In this document: in pieces, positions 1-8,072 of the stretch
Layout: every line of letters starts with the position of its first letter
How positions within the stretch are numbered: position 1 is the first letter of the stretch
NCBI GenBank assembly: GCA_029547205.1
Contig: JAKPPT010000072.1
Coordinates: 248,001 to 312,000 of the forward strand
Direction of reading: 5' to 3'
Length of the DNA stretch: 64,000 nucleotides
Source: Spirochaetota bacterium
GTDB lineage: Bacteria > Spirochaetota > Spirochaetia > Treponematales > UBA12059
Notes under the pieces: generated by a model
Told to the model about the DNA's origin: nothing
The model's input: only the letters and a program-made list of their open reading frames with translations
Databases searched by the model: none
Program-made: the position numbers and the translations under genes

Positions 1-1
1 A

Positions 2-1021
2 ACGATTTTTATCAGTGCACAGACAATTGTATATTATAGTTCTGATGAAAATTATAGCATTCTTGAGACAATATCAGAAACAGAAATACAAAACTATGAT
101 TATTATATCAAACTGATAAGCAATGCAGAGCGACAAGAATATATTTATTTTAATAAAGGTGAGATTCAAAAAAGAATAGTAGTTACCCAAACAGATGATG
201 GTAAACAAGAGGAAGAATGGCAGGATGATCTCATGACAGCCCTCCGTATTTACAGGGGCCAGCAGCTTGTCAGTGAAAAGATATACAATACAACTGAAGC
301 AGAATATATAACACATGATTATTTTTATAAAAATAATATCCTTGAGAAAATAGTTGTTACGCCACAGAACAAAAAATCTTATGAAATTATTTACATTTAC
401 GATGCATCAAATAAAATTCGTGCACTGCTTATTCATGATAAAGTTATCAGCCTTTCACAATTTTCTGGAGCATCAATTTTTTCTAAATGGAATCAAACAA
501 TTTTCTCAATAGAAGTATATACAGTGCAAATGCTCTTGCAATTTAGATTTGACTATGATGCAACAGGCAAATGTATTTTTGAAGAAGAACGATTGTATCA
601 AAACAGTGTGCTAACTACTATTAAACAAAATAATTATAGCAATAATAATTACCGAACGGTTACCTATAGTAATTCACTCATACAGGAAGAGCAAACTTTT
701 TCTCTTAACAAAAAAGAGTTACTGGAAACAATACAGTATGTGTACGATGAGCAGAACTTGCTTATCAAAAAAATCATTCTTTCAAAAAAAGAAACAACCG
801 TATTTGAATATACATATGACAATAAAAAAGTCATCGGAGAAAAAAAATATAGCAACGGTATTTTAAAGCAAATTACTCGATGGATTTCAGATTCAATGTC
901 TGTTGTGGAACTATATGAGAATGATGGAGTTATTATTAAAATTACCTATAACAATGGTAAAAAAGTTAAAGAGGAAGCCTGGCTCAATTCTAATAAAATA
1001 TATGAAAAGGATTATGAATGA
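2..1021 (+). CDS. Repeat-rich hypothetical protein, 5' end outside window
   Basis: The reading frame is open from base 2 to the stop at 1019-1021, so the gene begins before the window; the ATG at 233 is internal. The visible 339 residues contain repeated beta-type segments of the form Y-x-Y-D/N-x2-N/G-x-hydrophobic (for example YEIIYIYDASNK and FEYTYDNKK). These resemble the antiparallel strand repeats of RHS/YD or MORN-like wrap proteins. No catalytic motif is visible. The stop overlaps the next gene by 4 bases (ATGA), so it is translationally coupled to the LolCDE-type transporter. An envelope protein that works with that exporter is plausible, but this is inference from position only. Confidence 0.7.
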   Translation, partial: TIFISAQTIVYYSSDENYSILETISETEIQNYDYYIKLISNAERQEYIYFNKGEIQKRIVVTQTDDGKQEEEWQDDLMTALRIYRGQQLVSEKIYNTTEAEYITHDYFYKNNILEKIVVTPQNKKSYEIIYIYDASNKIRALLIHDKVISLSQFSGASIFSKWNQTIFSIEVYTVQMLLQFRFDYDATGKCIFEEERLYQNSVLTTIKQNNYSNNNYRTVTYSNSLIQEEQTFSLNKKELLETIQYVYDEQNLLIKKIILSKKETTVFEYTYDNKKVIGEKKYSNGILKQITRWISDSMSVVELYENDGVIIKITYNNGKKVKEEAWLNSNKIYEKDYE

Positions 1022-2256
1022 AAAAAGCTAATCTTTACTCATTCATATTATCACATTGGTTTAGTAGAAAAAAATCCTACTCGGGAAAAACATTGCAGAC
1101 TGCATTTTGGAGCATAGTAATAGGAACCATGGCGCTTACAGTCATCTTATCAGTAATGAATGGGTTTCAGCTTACATTTATCAACGCTATTTTACACTAT
1201 GATAGTTACCATATACAAATAAAAGGTTTTAATAATGAAATATTTACCTTTTTTAAAACAAACAAATATGTACAGCATGTTTTTGCTTTTTCTGAACAAA
1301 GTACTCTCATTATGATAAAAAATGCTCCTCCTGTACCAGTAAAATTGAAATACATTACAAAAGATACTGCTTATGAACTTGGGCTCTATAAAAACGGTCA
1401 GGAAGATACTTCTCAAATAGAAAATGGAAGTGTCATTATTGGCAGTGAATTAGCTCGAAAATTAAATCGTTCTACTTCGCAGAATATTCTTGTGTTGGAA
1501 TTTATAATTTCAGAAGAAGATGGTATTGTCCCAGACATAAAAACATTCACTATCGCAGGAAGCTTTACTACAGGACACCTTGATATTGATGAATCATTTG
1601 TTTTTGTACTAGTGAATCAGGAAACTTTACAAAACAGGAAAGATTTGCAAACAGGAATTATATTAAAAAACAAATACGATTTTACCACTGTCATTAATGC
1701 TATTCCCAAAAACCTCATACAACCACATGATATTGCAACCTGGAAAGATTACAATCGCTCATTTTTTAATGCATTACAACTTGAAAAGAATATGATGATT
1801 CTTCTTGTTAGTATTGTGTACTTAGTTGTTGCTATAAATATTTATTATGGTTTACGAAGAATTATAGTAGAAAAATACAATGATATTGCTCTTCTCAAGG
1901 CGGTTGGACTAACAGGATATGATATACAAAACATTGTGACTGTGATTGGGGCATTTTTGGGAGTTGTTGGGAGTATTCTTGGCATAAGTATTGGTGTTAT
2001 TATCAGTAATAATATTAATAGCATTATTCATATAATCAATGTGTTTATTGATAGTATTAGCCCCAAATCAGCTTCTGAGTCTTTGAAGATACTCTCTCAA
2101 AATTCATTTTATCTTGTATCAATTCCACATGCAATTCTGTTTTCAGACTTATTGATTATAACTTTTATTGCCAGCTTTTTTGCTACAATCAGTGCATGGT
2201 ATGCTTCACGACGAATTGCATACCTGAGGCCTCAGGAGGTACTTCGTTATGAATGA
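1018..2256 (+). CDS. LolC/LolE-type ABC transporter permease (FtsX family)
   Basis: This 412-residue protein is an inner-membrane permease of the MacB/FtsX/LolCE type. It has one membrane segment near residues 28-52, a large extracytoplasmic domain to about residue 255, then three C-terminal segments (about 260-280, 305-335 and 370-395). It ends in the family's typical short cytoplasmic tail with ARPxxxL-like spacing ([15 protein letters not shown]). In Gram-negative bacteria LolCDE extracts lipoproteins from the inner membrane for transfer to the outer membrane. It overlaps the preceding gene by 4 bases and the ATPase gene by 8, and a second permease follows, giving the permease-ATPase-permease order of a heterodimeric Lol system. 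Assignment as LolC rather than LolE or a MacB-like system cannot be settled from sequence alone. Confidence 0.85.
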   Translation: MKKANLYSFILSHWFSRKKSYSGKTLQTAFWSIVIGTMALTVILSVMNGFQLTFINAILHYDSYHIQIKGFNNEIFTFFKTNKYVQHVFAFSEQSTLIMIKNAPPVPVKLKYITKDTAYELGLYKNGQEDTSQIENGSVIIGSELARKLNRSTSQNILVLEFIISEEDGIVPDIKTFTIAGSFTTGHLDIDESFVFVLVNQETLQNRKDLQTGIILKNKYDFTTVINAIPKNLIQPHDIATWKDYNRSFFNALQLEKNMMILLVSIVYLVVAINIYYGLRRIIVEKYNDIALLKAVGLTGYDIQNIVTVIGAFLGVVGSILGISIGVIISNNINSIIHIINVFIDSISPKSASESLKILSQNSFYLVSIPHAILFSDLLIITFIASFFATISAWYASRRIAYLRPQEVLRYE

Positions 2257-2932
2257 CACCCCGGTCATTACCTGCAGTCATGTTACAAAGACATTTGTTA
2301 CAGAAGCAGAACAATTAACCATACTACACGATATATCGTTTGAAGTGCCTTGTGGTAGGACCGTTTCAATAACAGGTCCAAGTGGCTGTGGAAAAAGTAC
2401 ATTACTCTCGCTACTTGGAGGTCTTGATAGACCTACTCATGGCACCATTTTTATAGATGGCTTTTCTGTGCATGATACTTCTGAAACAGAACTTGCACGA
2501 TTTCGTTCCGAAAAACTCGGGTTTATTTTTCAATTTCATTTTCTGTTAAAAGATTTTTCTGCACTTGAAAATGTTATGATGCCTCATTTGATTCTCTACG
2601 GTAATAGACAACAAGCACGAAACGTAGCCAGAGAGCTACTTGGTATTGTTGGTCTCGAAAATAGAATGCATCATTATCCCGATCAGCTCTCTGGTGGCGA
2701 ACGACAACGAGTGGCAATTGCACGAGCGCTTATTAATAAACCTAAAGTTGTTCTCGCAGATGAACCGACTGGCAATCTTGATGAAAACAATGCTGGAATT
2801 ATTGAAACAATATTGCTTGAAACAATCCGTCAATTTGATACAACACTTCTATTAGTTACACATGATAGTGATTTTGCTAAAAAGACTGATATACAATTTC
2901 GTATTCATGAAGGAAATCTTTTTACACTATGA
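2249..2932 (+). CDS. lolD: LolD-type ABC transporter ATP-binding protein
   Basis: This 227-residue ATPase of the LolD/MacB class supplies energy to the flanking permeases. Walker [10 protein letters not shown] is at residues 43-51, the Q-loop lies in [18 protein letters not shown], the signature is [15 protein letters not shown] near 143-157, Walker B is [12 protein letters not shown], and the H-loop is VTHD. The length is normal for LolD (about 230). The Q-loop region matches the lipoprotein-export class, which usually has FQxHxLLxxFTALENV. It overlaps both permease genes (8 bases before, 4 after), so the three are clearly one translational unit. Confidence 0.9.
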   Translation: MNDTPVITCSHVTKTFVTEAEQLTILHDISFEVPCGRTVSITGPSGCGKSTLLSLLGGLDRPTHGTIFIDGFSVHDTSETELARFRSEKLGFIFQFHFLLKDFSALENVMMPHLILYGNRQQARNVARELLGIVGLENRMHHYPDQLSGGERQRVAIARALINKPKVVLADEPTGNLDENNAGIIETILLETIRQFDTTLLLVTHDSDFAKKTDIQFRIHEGNLFTL

Positions 2933-4212
2933 AATATACATCGCTAGCATTTATGACATGGCGTCTCATTTTAGGAAAAATTGGCCAAAAACATGACCTT
3001 GCTAAAAAAGCCGTTCGAGGTGCCATTATGAGTGTAGCGATAAGCATGATTCCACTTGTCGTCGTATTTCATATAGCAAATGGAATGATGTATGGCATTA
3101 TACAACGGTTCATAGAACTTGATTCATATCATATCCAGCTACAGCCAGTTGGCAACCACAAATTTTCTCAGGAAGAGATTGAAAAACTTGTAACGCTCGA
3201 TCATATCGTATATGCACAGCCCGAAATCCGTTCATTTGGAATGCTTTTTGCAAATTCTCGCTATGAAGGAGTTGCCATTCGCGCTGTTACAAATGATTTT
3301 TTTTCTGAACATACAATACAACAATTCTTACAAACAAAGGCAAATCGTCTTCAGTTTGACTCTTCAAAAGATATCATAGTTGGAGAAGCTCTTGCCAACA
3401 AGCTCTCGTTAAAAATCGGTGATACTGTAACACTCATTACAACAACGCAAAGTACCTATGATAACTTTTTCCCAAAGTTTTCGCTTTTTGTTGTAAAAGA
3501 CATTGTTTCCTCAGGATATCAACCACTCGATGGTCAATGGGTTTTTATCAATGAATTAGCAGCGCAAAAAATTGTCTCTCATAACAACCGACAGGTTCTG
3601 ATAGGCATAAAAACTGATATTCCATCGAACGATCTTGAATCAATTGAAACAGCAATTGCAGAAACAATTCCTGGGACATATCGAATATATGATTGGAAAC
3701 AGCTCAATAAAACTATGAATGACAGTTTACAGAGTACCAGAACGCTGCTCGTTATTATTATGTCAATTACCGTTCTCGTTGCTGCAATAAACATACTCAG
3801 TTCATTACGCATGATGATTCTAGAAAAGAGTATGGAGTTTGCTATTTTACAGTGTATTGGGATCAAGCCCTACGAGTTTGCTGGATTTTTGTTTTTTGCG
3901 GGTTGTATCATTGGTTTAATTGGCTCAGTAATTGGAATAATTCCAGGAATATTGATAAGTAGTTTTATTAATGAAATTTTTAAGGGTATCGGCATACTTA
4001 TCAATGTAGCAAAAATGTTGTTTGGATATAGTGCTCAAACTGCAGCGCTATTAGATCCCACCTATTACCTGGATTATATTCCCATTACCATTCTCTGGAA
4101 AGAAATACTCATGATAGTAGCTATTACTGCATTACTTTCCGGTATCGTTTCAATTACGTCTGTTCATGAAATAGTACGCAAAAAGCCAATTGAGACTATT
4201 CGACAGCGATAA
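2929..4212 (+). CDS. Second LolC/LolE-type ABC transporter permease
   Basis: This 427-residue protein is the partner of the permease at 1018-2256 and has the same architecture. There is a first membrane segment at about residues 30-55, a periplasmic domain containing the DSYHIQLQPVG motif that parallels DSYHIQIKGF in the first permease, and three C-terminal membrane segments from about residue 270. The shared DSYHIQ motif suggests both permeases came from one duplication, as in LolC/LolE. The cytoplasmic loop after the second membrane segment (ILEKSMEFAILQCIGI) matches the family coupling helix that contacts the ATPase. The gene starts with ATG inside the lolD stop. It is the last gene of the transporter set; a 148-base gap separates it from recA. 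Confidence 0.85.
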   Translation: MKYTSLAFMTWRLILGKIGQKHDLAKKAVRGAIMSVAISMIPLVVVFHIANGMMYGIIQRFIELDSYHIQLQPVGNHKFSQEEIEKLVTLDHIVYAQPEIRSFGMLFANSRYEGVAIRAVTNDFFSEHTIQQFLQTKANRLQFDSSKDIIVGEALANKLSLKIGDTVTLITTTQSTYDNFFPKFSLFVVKDIVSSGYQPLDGQWVFINELAAQKIVSHNNRQVLIGIKTDIPSNDLESIETAIAETIPGTYRIYDWKQLNKTMNDSLQSTRTLLVIIMSITVLVAAINILSSLRMMILEKSMEFAILQCIGIKPYEFAGFLFFAGCIIGLIGSVIGIIPGILISSFINEIFKGIGILINVAKMLFGYSAQTAALLDPTYYLDYIPITILWKEILMIVAITALLSGIVSITSVHEIVRKKPIETIRQR

Positions 4213-4273
4213 CCGTTACAATTGCATAAATCTCAATAGTTGTATATCATAAACTACATGCATGCAAGTTGTA

Positions 4274-4296
4274 GTAACTGTGTGTATAGTAGTTAC
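4274..4296. promoter_or_regulatory. Candidate operator upstream of recA
   Basis: An inverted repeat GTAACT-N11-AGTTAC lies about 65 bases before the recA start. It is the only conspicuous dyad in the lolE-recA gap, and recA genes are commonly controlled by LexA. No known LexA consensus is matched, so this is a position-based suggestion. Confidence 0.25.
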
Positions 4297-4360
4297 AGAT
4301 GCTGTAATATACCTTTCTATAACAGGCATTTAGACAACTTGATTGTAAGGAGATCCGCTT

Positions 4361-5512
4361 ATGGCAAAAAATGATGCACTCAATTCTGCAAGCTCGATGG
4401 AAGATAAGTTAAAAGCACTTGAAGCGGCAAAGCTGCAAATAGAAAAACAGTATGGCCAGGGTGCTATCATGAAACTGGGAGCTAACCAGCAAGCTCTTTC
4501 TATTGAATCAATTCCTTCTGGATCTGTATTGCTCGATGAAGCGCTGGGAGTAGGCGGTTATCCTCGCGGTAGAATTATTGAAATCTATGGCCCTGAATCT
4601 TCTGGTAAAACAACACTAGCCCTGCATGCAATTGCTGAATGCCAAAAACGAGGTGGTATAGCCGTTTTTATTGATGCAGAACATGCGCTCGACCCAGTAT
4701 ATGCAAAAAATCTCGGTGTAAATATTGATGATCTCTTAATTTCACAACCTGATAACGGAGAGCAAGCACTAGAAATTGCTGACTCACTCATTCGTTCAGG
4801 AGCTGTAGATATTATTGTAATTGATTCAGTGGCAGCCTTAACTCCACAGGCGGAAATTGAAGGTGATATGGGCGATTCGCATGTTGGACTTCAGGCACGT
4901 CTCATGAGCCAGGCACTTCGTAAATTAACTGGTTCTATAAATAAATCGAAAACAATACTAATTTTCATCAATCAAATTCGAATGAAAATTGGTGTGATGT
5001 TTGGTAATCCCGAAACAACCACCGGTGGCAACGCCTTAAAATTTTATTCATCATTACGGCTTGAAGTACGGCGAATCGAAACTATCGAAAAAGGTGATGA
5101 AGAAGCTGTTGGAAATAAAGTGAGAGTTAAAGTTGTAAAGAATAAAGTTGCTCCTCCCTTCAGAAGAGCTGAGCTAGAAATCATGTTTGGAAAAGGAATT
5201 TCAGCAAGTGGCAGCCTTATCGATGCAGCTGTTCGGTGTGGTATTATTGACAAAAAAGGTGCATGGTATACATATGGAGAAGAAAAGCTAGGTCAGGGTA
5301 GAGATAATGTTAAAGAACTGCTAGAAAAGAACCAGGATTTATTTAACGAAATTGATAATAAAGTAAGAACAATTTTATTTCCTGGAAAAACACAACTAGC
5401 ACAAACTACTACGCTCAATGAAAAAGCGGCTCAAGAAGCAAGAAAAATTGTCAAAGAAACAAAGCCTCAGACTAAAACAAATAGTGAAGAAGAACGAGGA
5501 GCATTATTCTGA
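4361..5512 (+). CDS. recA: Recombinase RecA
   Basis: RecA, 383 residues, promotes ATP-dependent strand exchange in recombinational repair and stimulates LexA self-cleavage in the SOS response. Walker [10 protein letters not shown] is at residues 77-85, the Walker B region is [14 protein letters not shown], the L1 loop contains [10 protein letters not shown], and the L2 region is [26 protein letters not shown] in pieces around residues 220-246. The length is slightly above the usual 345-360 because of a charged, Gln/Thr-rich C-terminal tail. The start is supported by an AAGGAG site at 4347-4352. The following gene, folK, overlaps its stop codon, so recA heads a long operon. Confidence 0.98.
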   Translation: MAKNDALNSASSMEDKLKALEAAKLQIEKQYGQGAIMKLGANQQALSIESIPSGSVLLDEALGVGGYPRGRIIEIYGPESSGKTTLALHAIAECQKRGGIAVFIDAEHALDPVYAKNLGVNIDDLLISQPDNGEQALEIADSLIRSGAVDIIVIDSVAALTPQAEIEGDMGDSHVGLQARLMSQALRKLTGSINKSKTILIFINQIRMKIGVMFGNPETTTGGNALKFYSSLRLEVRRIETIEKGDEEAVGNKVRVKVVKNKVAPPFRRAELEIMFGKGISASGSLIDAAVRCGIIDKKGAWYTYGEEKLGQGRDNVKELLEKNQDLFNEIDNKVRTILFPGKTQLAQTTTLNEKAAQEARKIVKETKPQTKTNSEEERGALF

Positions 5513-6006
5513 TTCAAGTTTATCTCGGTTTTGGTTCGAATTGTGGGGACAGTTATACTATTTTTCGCAATGCAATCCATGATTTACGAGAACACATTCA
5601 TGATATACGAGTATCAGCATTATATTCCAGCAAGCCATTGTATGTTACCAACCAGCCGGATTTTTTAAATTTTGTACTGCGTGGAACTACAGCATTATTG
5701 CCTCCAGAACTGTTAGCATTTACTCAATCAATTGAAAAAAAATATGGCAGGAATCGTTCTTTTGAAATAACAAAAGGACCGCGGACACTCGATATCGATA
5801 TTTTGCTATATGGCAATGAACAGATTACTACACCAGAACTTATTATTCCTCATCCGGGTATTAAGGAACGTGCATTCGTACTGCTACCGCTTTTAGATAT
5901 CGATCCAGAGCTAAAACTTCCAGGTGAAAACGAAGCGCTCGCTGAATATTTGAAAAAAAATTGTGAAAAACAAGGCATTTACCAGATATCGCCATCTATT
6001 ATATAA
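5509..6006 (+). CDS. folK: 2-amino-4-hydroxy-6-hydroxymethyldihydropteridine pyrophosphokinase, non-canonical start
   Basis: FolK transfers pyrophosphate from ATP to hydroxymethyldihydropterin in folate synthesis. The conserved N-terminal [10 protein letters not shown], the NQPDFLNFV segment, [13 protein letters not shown] (metal-binding DxD) and [16 protein letters not shown] are all present, and about 165 residues is normal. The frame has no ATG, GTG or TTG before codon 44 (TTG at 5638), and that later start would remove the LGxGSN motif. A CTG codon at 5509-5511, followed by ATT, lies 7 bases after AGGAG (5497-5501) and gives [11 protein letters not shown], the expected N terminus. The CTG overlaps the recA TGA stop, so initiation is probably coupled to recA termination. 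ATT at 5506 or 5512 is a possible alternative. Confidence 0.88.
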   Translation: MIQVYLGFGSNCGDSYTIFRNAIHDLREHIHDIRVSALYSSKPLYVTNQPDFLNFVLRGTTALLPPELLAFTQSIEKKYGRNRSFEITKGPRTLDIDILLYGNEQITTPELIIPHPGIKERAFVLLPLLDIDPELKLPGENEALAEYLKKNCEKQGIYQISPSII

Positions 6007-6020
6007 TCAAGCAATCTACT

Positions 6021-6800
6021 ATGGCTAATAATTACTCAATTGATCAGACTGTATTTGACTCAGAGAAACCTCGTTTTGTCTTAAAAGATTTTGAAGGACC
6101 GCTCGATTTATTACTCTATTTAATAAAAAAAAATGAAGTAAATATCTATGATATTCCTATAGCACTGATAACCGACCAGTTTCTCGAATGTCTTGCCAGT
6201 AGTGATTCTATCGATCTTGACGATTTGACCGAATTCTATGCGCTTGCAGCTACATTGATTTATATAAAAAGCAAAATGCTCTTGCCTATAGAAACAGATT
6301 TAGATGCTGAAATTGAAGATCCACGTTCCATTATTGTAGATAAGCTCATTGAATACCAAAAATATAAGAAACTTTCAGAGCTAATAGAAAAAAAAGAGTT
6401 AGAAACAGAGTTTTACTTAGAAAAGAAAAATGCTCAACGCATGTTGCCATTTCAAGATGAAAATCTCTGGGAATCAATCGATGTATGGGACCTTTTGCAG
6501 ACATTCACCAGATTCACAAAATCTATGTCACGTGAACGAATTATCGATCTTTTTGAAGAAGTATCAATCAATGAAAAATCAGCGTTAATCTATGAATTGC
6601 TCGAAAAAAAGGATAGTTTTGAATTTGAAGAACTAATTGTTCGCCCTAATTCACTAATGGACATTATTTGTGCATTTTTAGCATTGCTTGAAGCTGTAAA
6701 ATATAAAATTATATCAATTGCACAGCATAAGCTGTTTGGAACAATTTTAATACGAAAAGCGGAAACAAAAATTATAAAAGAGGGTAATGATGGAACTTGA
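6021..6800 (+). CDS. scpA: Segregation and condensation protein A
   Basis: ScpA, 259 residues, is the kleisin subunit that bridges the two SMC heads in the bacterial condensin and recruits ScpB. The diagnostic N-terminal motif FEGPLDLLLYLIKKNEVNIYDIPI is at about residues 24-47, and the mid region has the ALAATLIYIKSKMLLP motif. The C-terminal winged helix is recognisable from about residue 205. Length is typical (240-260). scpB follows with a 14-base overlap, the usual scpAB arrangement, and the gene lies 14 bases after folK. Confidence 0.94.
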   Translation: MANNYSIDQTVFDSEKPRFVLKDFEGPLDLLLYLIKKNEVNIYDIPIALITDQFLECLASSDSIDLDDLTEFYALAATLIYIKSKMLLPIETDLDAEIEDPRSIIVDKLIEYQKYKKLSELIEKKELETEFYLEKKNAQRMLPFQDENLWESIDVWDLLQTFTRFTKSMSRERIIDLFEEVSINEKSALIYELLEKKDSFEFEELIVRPNSLMDIICAFLALLEAVKYKIISIAQHKLFGTILIRKAETKIIKEGNDGT

Positions 6801-7338
6801 ATTTGAAATGGAAACGGCACTGCTTGAAGCTGTTTTATATATGGAAACTGAACCTATAACCATAGAACAGCTTTCAAAAATATGTAAACTTGATACAACA
6901 ATTATCGAAACGGCACTTGAGAAATTAGGTATGCAGCTTCATAACGAAAATCGTGGACTGGAGCTTTTGCATCTCAATGATGGATGGATGCTCTTTCCCA
7001 AAAAACAGTATTGGGAACAAATTCGTGATCGATATGCAAAACACAAAGAACAAAAGTTATCTAAAGCAGCACTAGAAACACTATCAATCATTGCATACTC
7101 GCAGCCAATTACTCGAGCTGAAATTGAAGCAATTAGAGGAGTCTCTGCAGATACGATGATACGGTTTCTTTTAGAAAAAAAACTTATTAAAGAAGTAGGA
7201 AGAAAAGAAGTGGCTGGGCGGCCTATACAATATGGAACAACACAAGATTTTCTTGATTTTTTTGGATTATCAAGCATTGCAGACTTGCCAAAACTTGATG
7301 AAACAGAACAGGAACGTTTTGATGTTGAATTGGATTGA
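6787..7338 (+). CDS. scpB: Segregation and condensation protein B
   Basis: ScpB, 183 residues, binds the middle of ScpA as a dimer and regulates SMC head engagement. Two winged-helix domains are present. The signature LSKAALETLSIIAYSQPITRAEIEAIRGVSAD is near residues 92-123, followed by EVGRKEVAGRPIQYGTTQDFLDFFG. Two ATG codons occur in tandem (6787 and 6790); the second is better spaced from GAGGG at 6780-6784. The start lies inside scpA. Confidence 0.94.
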   Translation: MMELEFEMETALLEAVLYMETEPITIEQLSKICKLDTTIIETALEKLGMQLHNENRGLELLHLNDGWMLFPKKQYWEQIRDRYAKHKEQKLSKAALETLSIIAYSQPITRAEIEAIRGVSADTMIRFLLEKKLIKEVGRKEVAGRPIQYGTTQDFLDFFGLSSIADLPKLDETEQERFDVELD

Positions 7339-7341
7339 GTA

Positions 7342-8070
7342 ATGGAAAATGGTAGTAACTCTGGTATTCGATTACAAAAATATCTCGCACACTGTGGCGT
7401 TGCATCACGGAGGACTGCAGAAACATTTATCACACAAGGTTTAGTTGCAGTAAACAATATTGTTGTAAAGGAGCTAGGTACAAAAGTATACCCTGGCGAT
7501 ATCGTAAGCCTTAATGGAAAACCAGTTTTTCCAGTAGAAAACTTTGTATACATTGTACTCAATAAACCACCAGGCTATGTGAGTACACTGCATGATGAAC
7601 ACAATAGACCAAAAGCAGTCGATTTACTCAAAGAAGTAACCAAAACCACTCGCATTTACAATATTGGAAGATTAGACTATCATTCATCAGGATTATTGCT
7701 CTTTACTAACGATGGAACATTTGCTGCAAAAGTCATGCATCCATCTTCAGAAATTAAAAAGACATATTTTGTGCAAACAGATAAAAAAATCCCATTTGAA
7801 TTTATTGATGCTTTTGTTCATGGCATAAATGATAATGGTGAAATACTCAAAGCGCTCTCGGTCCACTATGTTACTACCAATTCAGTAGAAATTACACTTC
7901 ATGAAGGTAAAAATAGAGAAATTAGACGAGCGCTTGCTCAATTTGGTTTACATGCTCGAATATTACAACGTATCGCACTGGGTCCTATTACTATTAAAGA
8001 TCTCCCTGAAGGTTCCTGGCGCAAACTTACACAAGATGAAATTTCTATACTTCAAAAAGGTGGTCATTAA
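7342..8070 (+). CDS. rluB: rRNA pseudouridine synthase, RsuA/RluB family
   Basis: This 242-residue enzyme isomerises uridine to pseudouridine in ribosomal RNA. An S4 RNA-binding domain is at residues 9-55 (RLQKYLAHCGVASRR). The catalytic domain carries the family motif NIGRLDYHSSGLLLFTNDG with catalytic Asp112, and GKNREIRRALAQFGL near 195. Adjacency to scpAB is typical of RluB in many bacteria. The choice of RluB over RsuA, RluE or RluF rests on that context, so the exact target nucleotide is inferred. It begins 3 bases after scpB and ends 2 bases before the cmk-rpsA fusion. Confidence 0.9.
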   Translation: MENGSNSGIRLQKYLAHCGVASRRTAETFITQGLVAVNNIVVKELGTKVYPGDIVSLNGKPVFPVENFVYIVLNKPPGYVSTLHDEHNRPKAVDLLKEVTKTTRIYNIGRLDYHSSGLLLFTNDGTFAAKVMHPSSEIKKTYFVQTDKKIPFEFIDAFVHGINDNGEILKALSVHYVTTNSVEITLHEGKNREIRRALAQFGLHARILQRIALGPITIKDLPEGSWRKLTQDEISILQKGGH

Positions 8071-8072
8071 CT

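Noticed and set aside
5638-6006. folK beginning at TTG 5638
   Set aside because: It would lack the conserved LGxGSN segment of the family.
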